Assembly (NCBI GenBank): GCA_018824765.1
Contig: JAHJFW010000040.1
Location: 1-12,891 of the forward strand
Origin: Patescibacteria group bacterium
Lineage (GTDB): Bacteria; Patescibacteriota; Patescibacteriia; 2-12-FULL-60-25
Length of the DNA stretch: 12,891 nt
Reading direction: 5' to 3'
In this document: piece after piece, positions 7,178 through 12,347 of the stretch
Position numbering within the stretch: position 1 is the first letter of the stretch
Layout of the letters: the number at the start of each line of letters is the position of its first letter
Program-made: the position numbers and the translations under genes
The notes under the pieces: generated by a model
Seen by the model: only the letters and a program-made list of their open reading frames with translations
What the model was told of the DNA's origin: nothing
Database searches by the model: none

Positions 7178-7253
7178 GAGAAAAATTTACAATTTCCAAT
7201 ATACAATTTCGGAAAGTTAGAAAATTGAAAATTGATAATTGGAAATTTTTCCC
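7178..7253. repeat. Inverted pair of A/T-rich heptamer arrays
   Basis: The left arm is atttaca, atttcca, atataca, atttcgg (7185-7212); the right arm is aaaattg, aaaattg, ataattg, gaaattt (7221-7248). The arms are imperfect reverse complements and can fold. The right arm, reversed, matches 2670-2703 at 32 of 34 positions. The array ends 14 bp before the extended -10 element of the pilin promoter. Confidence 0.8.
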
Positions 7254-7267
7254 ATACCTAATGCTCG

Positions 7268-7276
7268 TGCTATAAT
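7268..7276 (+). promoter_or_regulatory. Extended -10 promoter of the pilin gene
   Basis: TGcTATAAT is a perfect extended -10 element. No good -35 is present at 16-18 bp upstream (tttccc-like), as is allowed for extended -10 promoters. Predicted transcription start is near 7283, giving a 5' leader of about 24 nt without a Shine-Dalgarno site. Confidence 0.6.
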
Positions 7277-7306
7277 AAACGCAATCTTATTAATATATAT
7301 AAATTT

Positions 7307-7783
7307 ATGTTTAAGAAAAAAGGTTTTACCTTGATAGAATTATTGGTGGTCATCGCCATTATCGGTCTGTTGGCGACTTTGGCAGTGGTGGCGTTCGGTA
7401 GTGCGCGGCAAAAAGCGAACGACGCCAAGCGTGTTGCAGATGTGAGAAGCGTGGTTACGGCTTTGGCCGCAGCTGCACAAGACGGTGCTGTTGTTTGTTC
7501 TTGCGCGGCTGGTTCGCGCGTCAGCCAATGCACGATTTTCAGGTCAACCTGTTCTGGAATTGCCGCTGATAATGTTACAACCAATTATATTAACCTTTTC
7601 AATGTAAAAGATCCGCAGAACACGGCGGCATGCGTGAATCCGTATGCGAATTGCGATTATACCTTTGTTGATATGACTGACATCAACGAATTTACCATCG
7701 GCTTTGTAACGCAAGGCGCGGCAGTGCAGGGACTCAGCGCAGGCACGGCTCACAATGCCAACCAGAACGGAATAGTTGATTGA
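7307..7783 (+). CDS. pilA: Type IV pilin, candidate major subunit (PilA-like)
   Basis: This 158-residue prepilin has a short basic leader MFKKKG and the class III cleavage site G6|F7 in KGFTLIELLVVIAIIGLL, with Glu11 at mature position +5. The hydrophobic helix runs to about residue 30, then RQKANDAKRVADV continues the N-terminal alpha helix. The globular part has six cysteines (64, 66, 75, 82, 109, 116), enough for three disulfides, which is many for a T4 pilin. A conserved pseudopilin-type start, its own promoter and its own terminator suggest independent, higher expression and hence a major-subunit role (inference). PilD, encoded 0.7 kb downstream, should process it. A pseudopilin or minor pilin is the alternative. 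Confidence 0.85.
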   Translation: MFKKKGFTLIELLVVIAIIGLLATLAVVAFGSARQKANDAKRVADVRSVVTALAAAAQDGAVVCSCAAGSRVSQCTIFRSTCSGIAADNVTTNYINLFNVKDPQNTAACVNPYANCDYTFVDMTDINEFTIGFVTQGAAVQGLSAGTAHNANQNGIVD

Positions 7784-7802
7784 TCCGAAAAAAATAAAGA
7801 GT

Positions 7803-7832
7803 AAAAAAGAGCGCGTGGCCGCTCTTTTTTTT
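7803..7832 (+). terminator. Intrinsic terminator of the pilin gene
   Basis: The GAGCG stem (7809-7813) pairs with CGCTC (7820-7824) around a 6-nt loop and is followed by eight T residues. Six A residues precede the stem, so the hairpin can extend by A-T pairs and could act on both strands. It begins 20 bp after the pilin stop codon. Confidence 0.9.
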
Positions 7833-7923
7833 AAAGTCCAGCAAAATAGTTTATATAAAACACTACTTATCCACAGAAAAAAAGCGCGTTTTATTCTCTA
7901 AGTACAGCTAAAATCTGAAAATG
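7833..7923. other. Gene-free spacer between two terminators
   Basis: No reading frame or clear promoter is seen. The segment is A/T-rich and holds one TTATCCACA (7867-7875), identical to the classical DnaA box, without a second copy nearby. Because a strong second terminator follows, it may be read-through leader or a short untranslated RNA; neither is established by sequence. Confidence 0.4.
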
Positions 7924-7974
7924 CCGTTACGCAATTTGTCCGGCCGCGTCAAATTGTGTAACGGAGTTTTTTTT
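7924..7974 (+). terminator. Strong intrinsic terminator with a 15-bp stem
   Basis: CCGTTACGCAATTTG (7924-7938) pairs with 7950-7964 over 15 bp with a single G-U wobble. The loop contains the palindrome cggccg, and eight T residues follow (7967-7974). No gene lies between it and the previous terminator. The interior caattt-N7-cgcgtcaa recurs in the hairpin at 12263-12307. Confidence 0.85.
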
Positions 7975-8020
7975 GAAAGTTTTTAGCCTATCGAATGCTG
8001 GACGGTTTTTAACCGCTTTT

Positions 8021-8049
8021 TTGAGATATGCTGCAATTTTTGATATACT
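8021..8049 (+). promoter_or_regulatory. Sigma-70-type promoter of the minor-pilin/pilD operon
   Basis: TTGAGA (8021-8026), an exact 17-bp spacer and TATACT (8044-8049), with an added TG at 8041-8042 (extended -10). The predicted start point is 8056-8058, on or beside the ATG of the next gene, so the transcript should be leaderless. A small hairpin, CGGTT-ttt-AACCG (8003-8015), lies just upstream. Confidence 0.8.
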
Positions 8050-8057
8050 AGCAATAT

Positions 8058-8519
8058 ATGAAAATATCCTTGAAATCCGGCTTTTCCATTTTGGAGCTGC
8101 TGATTGTTTTAATGATCGCTGGGTTGCTCGCGGCCGGCGCAATTTATACGTTGAGTGTTTCGCGCGCTACCAGCCGTGATGCCAAGCGCGTTTCCGATAT
8201 CAGCGTTATGCGCAGTGCTTTAAGCCAATATTGGCTGCAAAAAGCGTCGTATCCCGTCAGTCAGGGAGTGGAGTTGGGGAAAGCTGAACAAAACGCGATT
8301 GGGTTGACTACAGATGGCTTGGTCGGTCCGGATGGAGGGGGAGCGGTAATTTTAAGTCCCTTGCCGATCGGGCCGAAAGCTAATGAGTACTATTTCTATA
8401 AAGCCACGGTCGGCGGATATTCTCTGCGCTTCAGCACGGAAAGGGAAACCGCATACGGGTCGGCCGGCACTTATTATGCGCATGCCGGCGGAGTTGATCA
8501 GGAAGATGTCGAACGGTAA
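8058..8519 (+). CDS. Type IV pseudopilin/minor pilin, first gene of the operon
   Basis: This 153-residue prepilin has leader MKISLKSG cleaved at G8|F9, then FSILELLIVLMIAGLLAAGA with Glu13 at mature +5 and a membrane-spanning helix to about residue 30. The helix continues as RDAKRVSDISVMRSALSQYW, matching the pattern of the candidate major pilin (NDAKRVADVRSV), so the two are related. The C-terminal domain has no cysteine, unlike that pilin, and contains Gly/Tyr-rich segments. The start ATG sits 9 bp beyond the -10 box, implying leaderless translation. Its TAA overlaps the ATG of pilD in a TAATG junction. It may be a minor pilin or GspG-like core subunit. Confidence 0.85.
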   Translation: MKISLKSGFSILELLIVLMIAGLLAAGAIYTLSVSRATSRDAKRVSDISVMRSALSQYWLQKASYPVSQGVELGKAEQNAIGLTTDGLVGPDGGGAVILSPLPIGPKANEYYFYKATVGGYSLRFSTERETAYGSAGTYYAHAGGVDQEDVER

Positions 8520-9310
8520 TGATTGAATTTATCGCCCCGCTTCTTTTCGTCTTTTTGTTGGGCGCTTGTTTTGGCTCGTTCGCAAATGTTGTCGTAATCA
8601 GGCTGCATGAAATGAGCTCGTTGTTCGGGCGGTCGCGTTGCATGTCATGCCAAAGGAAATTACGGCCGAAACACATGGTCCCGGTTTTTTCTTGGCTGAT
8701 GCTGGGCGGAAAGTGCGCTGACTGCGGCGCAAAAATACATTTCCAATATCCGCTGGTGGAATTCGCGGCTGGCGCATTGGCAGTGGTAACCGCGCTTCGC
8801 GCAAATCCGTTCGGCGCAAATTTCGCGCAGTTTTATTTTGAATTGTTCCTACTGTTGGCGCTATTGATAATCGTGGTGATGGATTTTCGCTGGAAAGAGC
8901 TGCCGGTGGAAATTATGGCGGCAGTAGGCTTGATCGGCGTCGGTTGGCGGATCGGGAATGCGTTTTTTTTCGGGAATTTGCAAATGACGGCCTATCAAAC
9001 TGTTATCGGTGTGGCAATCGCCGTGATTTTTTTTGGTTGCCAATGGTTTTTTTCACGCGGCCGTTGGCTTGGCAGCGGTGATGTTTGGTTTGGCGCGATG
9101 ATGGGCTTGGTTTTGGGATGGCCGGAGACTGGCATCGCGATTTATCTGGCGTATATTTTTGGAGGCGTCGGTGTTGCCGCGTTATTCGTTCTTGGTGTTG
9201 TCAAAAAAGGCAGCCGCGTGCCATTTGCACCCGCGCTCGCTCTCGGCCTTGTATCAGCCATATGGTTCGGAGATGCAATCCGAAATTGGCTCGGCGCTTT
9301 ATTTTTATGA
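8519..9310 (+). CDS. pilD: Prepilin peptidase PilD (GspO/TadV-type aspartic protease)
   Basis: This 263-residue polytopic membrane enzyme cleaves prepilin leaders after Gly and usually N-methylates the new N-terminus. The N-terminal domain has GACFGSFANVVVIRL, typical of the family, and the zinc-binding pairs CMSC (41, 44) and CADC (66, 69) found in bifunctional peptidase/methyltransferases. The catalytic aspartates are Asp122 (VVMDFRWKELP) and Asp188 in the GSGD motif (185-188). Around seven to eight hydrophobic helices follow. Start and stop overlap its neighbours (TAATG before, ATGA after), so it is translated with the pseudopilins. It should process all six prepilin-like proteins here, except possibly the PilX-like one. 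Confidence 0.95.
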   Translation: MIEFIAPLLFVFLLGACFGSFANVVVIRLHEMSSLFGRSRCMSCQRKLRPKHMVPVFSWLMLGGKCADCGAKIHFQYPLVEFAAGALAVVTALRANPFGANFAQFYFELFLLLALLIIVVMDFRWKELPVEIMAAVGLIGVGWRIGNAFFFGNLQMTAYQTVIGVAIAVIFFGCQWFFSRGRWLGSGDVWFGAMMGLVLGWPETGIAIYLAYIFGGVGVAALFVLGVVKKGSRVPFAPALALGLVSAIWFGDAIRNWLGALFL

Positions 9311-9996
9311 CCACTTCAAAACAAAAACCTATAACCTATCACCTGACACCTAAAACCTATTCCGGCTTCACCCTGATCGAGCTGATGATCAGCATTTCGA
9401 TTTTAACTTTGATTTCTACGGCCACAGTTTTCAGTCTGCGCAGTACGCGGCAAACCGAGGAGCTGGCAACTGCGGCGCGGCTTTTGGCGAGCGATGTCCG
9501 CAATATCCAAGCCCGTGCTTTGGCCGCCAATAATGTAAAAATTTGCGACATTGCCGGCGGCAAGCGCGTGTGCGAAGCGGAAAATCCTTCAGCCGCAGCC
9601 TGTGTCGGGGCGTGCGCGCCAGAGCCTGCCGCCCGTTATGGCATAACTTTTGACAAAGACAGCGGATCTTACGCATTATTCATTGATCTCAATCAGTCGG
9701 ATTGGAGGTTAAGCTCGGAGAATGAGATCGTGTTACGAAGAAATTTGAATCCCTTGGGCGGCGATAAGGTTACAATTACCGAATTGATGACCGACACAGG
9801 ATATCTAACCGAGGCGTCGATGGCTGTTTCGCGGCAGAACGGTATAATGCGCATTGAAGCCTGCGGAGAATCAGGACTGCCCGCATGCTCACCGGTTGAA
9901 CCGAAAATTTTAAATATTACTTTACAACACCAACAATCAGGAAAAACCGCAGTCGTGGAAATTAATGCGCAATCAGGCAGGGTGTCGGTGGAATAG
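9307..9996 (+). CDS. GspH/FimT-like minor pilin with a repeat-encoded leader
   Basis: The protein has 229 residues from ATG 9307, which overlaps the pilD stop by 4 bp. The reading frame is open upstream to 9085, but that part lies in another frame of pilD and is rejected. The prepilin site is G20|F21 in YSGFTLIELMISISILTL with Glu25 at +5. The body fits GspH/FimT, with long N-helix TEELATAARLLASDVRNIQA, then a beta-rich domain (YGITFDKDSGSYALFIDL). Six cysteines (80, 89, 99, 103, 186, 194) suggest disulfides. The leader is long at 20 residues, and residues 8-18 are encoded by five ACCTATA-type heptamers, an apparent conversion of intergenic repeat into coding sequence. Confidence 0.85.
   Translation: MTTSKQKPITYHLTPKTYSGFTLIELMISISILTLISTATVFSLRSTRQTEELATAARLLASDVRNIQARALAANNVKICDIAGGKRVCEAENPSAAACVGACAPEPAARYGITFDKDSGSYALFIDLNQSDWRLSSENEIVLRRNLNPLGGDKVTITELMTDTGYLTEASMAVSRQNGIMRIEACGESGLPACSPVEPKILNITLQHQQSGKTAVVEINAQSGRVSVE
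9327..9361 (+). repeat. Five tandem heptamers within the prepilin leader
   Basis: acctata, acctatc, acctgac, acctaaa and acctatt run without interruption inside the coding region and encode leader residues 8-18, ending just before the Ser-Gly cleavage site. The 7-bp unit matches the intergenic arrays elsewhere in the window. Confidence 0.85.
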
Positions 9997-10005
9997 GGGA
10001 GGGAA

Positions 10006-10110
10006 GAATCTGGAATCTTGAATCTAGAATCTAGGTTCGGAAGACCTAGGACCTAGGACCCAGACATTCGTATATTCGTAATTTCGTGAAGCCAATTCGT
10101 AATTTCGTAG
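10006..10110 (+). repeat. Mixed heptamer and octamer arrays before the PilV-like gene
   Basis: Three blocks occur. gaatctg, gaatctt, gaatcta, gaatcta fill 10006-10033. gacctag, gacctag, gacccag fill 10043-10063. An 8-bp family attcgtat, attcgtaa, tttcgtga lies at 10066-10089 and partly recurs (attcgtaa, tttcgtag) at 10095-10110. The gap has no evident promoter or terminator, so the minor-pilin operon may be transcribed through it. The gacctag block is the same family as the coding array at 11332-11366. Confidence 0.85.
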
Positions 10111-10119
10111 ACCATCTGC

Positions 10120-10713
10120 ATGAAACTAACCAAAGGACAAACATTGATTGAGTTGTTGATTGCGACAGCTGTTATCAGTACCGGTTTGTTTGCGGCGGCA
10201 ACTTTGGTTTTTTCCAATCTCAAGTTGTCTGATCGCGATTCCGACGAAGTTGTAGCCGTGAATTTGGCCAGAGAGGGGATTGAGCTGGCAAAGCAGGTGC
10301 GTGATTCCAACTGGCTTGCCGGTTATGCATTTGATGACGAGCTGTATGCGGCAGGCAATGATTATTCTGCAACGCCGCTCTGGGACGGGAAAGCGTCAAC
10401 CGCTGACGTGGCTTTTGATTTTAGCGCTGCGGATTTAAGTTCTGACAGGACAATCATCAAGCGTTCAAGTGGCGATGAAACACCGGATTTTTTTACGCAA
10501 AACGACGCTTCAGCCGTTCCGACAGATTGGCGCCGGCTATTAATTTTCCATCCGATTTGCAATGATCCTGCCGGTTTGAGTTATAAAAACGACGGCGAAG
10601 ATTGCGGTACGCAGGCGAAATTAGGCATAAGGGTGGAATCGCGCGTGGCATGGAGCAGAAGGGGACAGGATTTCAGTTTTGTTTTATATGAGGATTTATT
10701 TGACTGGCGCTAA
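10120..10713 (+). CDS. PilV/GspI-like minor pilin
   Basis: This 197-residue prepilin has short leader MKLTKG with site G6|Q7 and TLIELLIATAVISTGLFAAA, Glu11 at mature +5. Gln at +1 instead of Phe or Met is unusual but tolerated in minor pilins. The segment NLAREGIELAKQVRDSNWLA after the membrane helix resembles the PilV/GspI pattern (AxxGxE). Two cysteines (PIC at about 147 and EDC at about 161) could pair. It is separated from the GspH-like gene by a 123-bp repeat tract and overlaps the next gene by 26 bp. In T4P and T2SS, this class joins the tip complex with GspJ/K- or PilW/X-like proteins. Confidence 0.8.
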   Translation: MKLTKGQTLIELLIATAVISTGLFAAATLVFSNLKLSDRDSDEVVAVNLAREGIELAKQVRDSNWLAGYAFDDELYAAGNDYSATPLWDGKASTADVAFDFSAADLSSDRTIIKRSSGDETPDFFTQNDASAVPTDWRRLLIFHPICNDPAGLSYKNDGEDCGTQAKLGIRVESRVAWSRRGQDFSFVLYEDLFDWR

Positions 10714-11293
10714 AACCAGAGTAGGCCTTCCCGGTTTTTCCCTAATGGAAATGTTAATTGTAACAGCGCTTTTTTCTATTTTGGTTTTGGTAATGGCACA
10801 GACTTTTTCATCCTTTAATCTGCTGCATCGAAAAATCGCAAACCGCTCCGTATTGAATCAGGATGCGCGTTTTATAACTGAAATGGTAGTGCGCGCCGCC
10901 AGAAATAATCCTTTGTCATATTCGTCACCGTATTCAGCGCGTGAAACCGAGTTGCGTTTGGTCGCGCCAACGGGCTTGCGGATAATTTTCAAACAATCCG
11001 ACATCGGACAGGCCGAGTGCGATGATTTGCCGGCAGTGCGCTGCCTATTGCTTTCTACTGACGGCGGCGCAAGTTGGACGCCGGTGTCAGGCAAAAACAT
11101 CAGCGTCGAACGTTTCTATGTTTACGTGCGCCCGTCGGTTTCGCCTTTTGAATTAATCAATGGCGCATATCAAAATGACGTCCAGCCGTTCGTAACATTG
11201 GATTTGTCTCTGCGCTATATGGCCTCGAATCCAAAAGAGCAGGACACTTTGCAAGTTCAAACAACCGTTTCGTCAAGAGTTTATCTGCGATGA
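10688..11293 (+). CDS. PilW/GspJ-like minor pilin
   Basis: The protein has 201 residues from ATG 10688; a TTG at 10679 would add three residues. The leader MRIYLTGAKTRVGLPG is cleaved at G16|F17, with FSLMEMLIVTALFSILVLVM and Glu21 at +5. The body has a helix LLHRKIANRSVLNQDARFIT followed by a beta-rich region (ELRLVAPTGLRIIFKQ, VERFYVYVRP, VTLDLSLRYMA), as in PilW/GspJ. Two cysteines (QAECDDLPAVRC) are close together and may form a small disulfide loop. The 26-bp overlap with the PilV-like gene and 1-bp gap to the next gene imply coupled translation of a tip complex. Confidence 0.8.
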   Translation: MRIYLTGAKTRVGLPGFSLMEMLIVTALFSILVLVMAQTFSSFNLLHRKIANRSVLNQDARFITEMVVRAARNNPLSYSSPYSARETELRLVAPTGLRIIFKQSDIGQAECDDLPAVRCLLLSTDGGASWTPVSGKNISVERFYVYVRPSVSPFELINGAYQNDVQPFVTLDLSLRYMASNPKEQDTLQVQTTVSSRVYLR

Positions 11294-11294
11294 T

Positions 11295-12131
11295 ATGAAA
11301 CCATCATTCCGCCTTTTCTATTCATCTTCTCGACCTAGGACGCAGGACCTAGGACGCAGGACCTCGGAAGGAAATATTCTCCCCTTGGCTTTGATAATGA
11401 CCTTTACGATTTTGCTTGCCGGTCTTGGGATAGCCACGGTCGTGCTTGAGGATTCGCATCGCGCGCGAGATATTGATGACAGCGTAGCCGCTTATTATAT
11501 GGCTGATTCAGGCATTGAGCGCCAACTTTTTGAAATCAGAAAGCGTTCCGAAACTTTGTCTTATGCGGCCGGCTTGTCCAGCGAATATCCGAATGCCGGC
11601 AAATGGGTTTCGACGGCCGCGGTCGAACAGGTCTCGGATAAAAAGTTTTCCGCAATCACGGAAAATGACTTCAGAGTGCTTGATCTTTTTGATCCTGATA
11701 ATTTGGGCGCGGCAGCCGGAGTGGATTCAATCCAGATTACGTGGGATGGTTCGGGGCAGTTGGAAGTCGGCTATGCGCAATGGCAGTCCGGCGCTACCGT
11801 GGTGTGGCCGTCGGACGACGCTTACGTTGTTTTATATGCTTTTGCGCCATCGCTTGATATCAGCCTCGATCCGACAAAGGCTTATCGTTTGAGGTTGAAG
11901 GCAATGAACGGCGATGTTTCAAATGTGACAATCAGCGTTTTTAACGCCGGTTCGGCAGTGGCGTTTCCCGGGGATATAACCTTGAGCGCCGAGGGAACAT
12001 ACGGCAAAACAACGCAAAAAATAGTGGTCAGCATGCCTAAGCAGGATGTGCTGTCAGGACTTTATAATTACGTTTTATTTTCAGAGTGCCAACTCTTAAA
12101 AGGCGTTAGCGGCGCTCCGGTGTGTCCGTGA
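11295..12131 (+). CDS. PilX-like minor pilin with repeat-encoded N-terminus
   Basis: The protein has 278 residues and starts 1 bp after the PilW-like stop. The hydrophobic helix is at about 28-51 (ILPLALIMTFTILLAGLGIA) and follows a Gly26|Asn27 site with no Glu at +5, as in PilX/GspK-type subunits that cap the pilus. YYMADSGIERQLFEIRK at 67-83 matches the PilX pattern (A-x-SGIE). The C-terminal domain is beta-rich with a final Cys pair (SECQ...APVCP). Residues 13-24 are encoded by five GACCTAG/GACGCAG heptamers. Whether the long N-terminus is translated as given or starts later is unclear: no other ATG lies before the membrane segment. GspK-like is an alternative name. Confidence 0.75.
   Translation: MKPSFRLFYSSSRPRTQDLGRRTSEGNILPLALIMTFTILLAGLGIATVVLEDSHRARDIDDSVAAYYMADSGIERQLFEIRKRSETLSYAAGLSSEYPNAGKWVSTAAVEQVSDKKFSAITENDFRVLDLFDPDNLGAAAGVDSIQITWDGSGQLEVGYAQWQSGATVVWPSDDAYVVLYAFAPSLDISLDPTKAYRLRLKAMNGDVSNVTISVFNAGSAVAFPGDITLSAEGTYGKTTQKIVVSMPKQDVLSGLYNYVLFSECQLLKGVSGAPVCP
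11332..11366 (+). repeat. Five heptamers within the PilX-like coding start
   Basis: gacctag, gacgcag, gacctag, gacgcag and gacctcg form two perfect 14-bp copies plus a partial one. They belong to the same family as 10043-10063. Because 7 is not a multiple of 3, the encoded peptide (RPRTQDLGRRTS) does not itself look repetitive. Confidence 0.85.
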
Positions 12132-12140
12132 GAGTAGGCT

Positions 12141-12226
12141 GTTTGTAGTGAGTAGTTTGTAGTGAGTAGTTTGTAGTGAGTAGTTTGTAGTGAGTAGTGG
12201 AGTGGTAAGTAGTGGAGTGGTAAGTA
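12141..12226 (+). repeat. Tandem repeat, 14 bp x 4 plus 15 bp x 2
   Basis: gtttgtagtgagta is present in four perfect copies (12141-12196), each made of two heptamers, gtttgta and gtgagta. Two perfect copies of gtggagtggtaagta follow (12197-12226). The array begins 9 bp after the PilX-like stop. Perfect identity suggests recent expansion, so copy number may vary between strains (inference). A minus-strand open frame through it is repeat-encoded and is not a gene. Confidence 0.95.
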
Positions 12227-12262
12227 GTGGTGATACCATGCTTAAAATTGTAATCTGGCAGT

Positions 12263-12307
12263 CCGTCCCTCAATTTACGCGATCGCGTCAATAGAGGGAC
12301 GGCTTTT
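12263..12307 (+). terminator. Nested hairpin, probable terminator after the pilin operon
   Basis: CCGTCCCTC (12263-12271) pairs perfectly with 12294-12302, and the loop holds a 12-bp perfect palindrome ACGCGATCGCGT (12277-12288). Only CTTTT follows, so termination on the plus strand may be moderate. It lies between convergent genes. Its interior shares caattt-N7-cgcgtcaa with the hairpin at 7924-7974. Confidence 0.6.
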
Positions 12308-12347
12308 GAATTAGTGGACGGTTATTGAAAAAATGTCTAATTAGTAA

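Noticed and set aside
7867..7875. Replication origin, based on a TTATCCACA DnaA box
   Set aside because: Only one box is present, with no cluster, no dnaA or dnaN, and a 9-base match is weak evidence.
9085..9306. N-terminal extension of the GspH-like protein
   Set aside because: It overlaps pilD in another frame and has an unlikely composition. The ATGA junction and prepilin leader at 9307 give the better start.
10688..10713. Frameshift joining the PilV-like and PilW-like genes
   Set aside because: Each has its own prepilin leader and full domain; a 26-bp overlap is normal translational coupling.
5910..12131. Type II secretion system rather than type IV pilus
   Set aside because: No secretin or GspC/L/M-type genes are visible, and PilO/PilP-like genes with a PilA-like subunit favour T4P. 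GspH/I/J/K-like names reflect shared ancestry only.
12141..12226. CRISPR array
   Set aside because: Units are 14-15 bp and head to tail with no unique spacers; no cas genes are adjacent.
12106..12291. Minus-strand open frame with a Thr/Tyr/His-rich repeat peptide
   Set aside because: It is wholly explained by the tandem repeat and the hairpin; no start signal or domain is seen.
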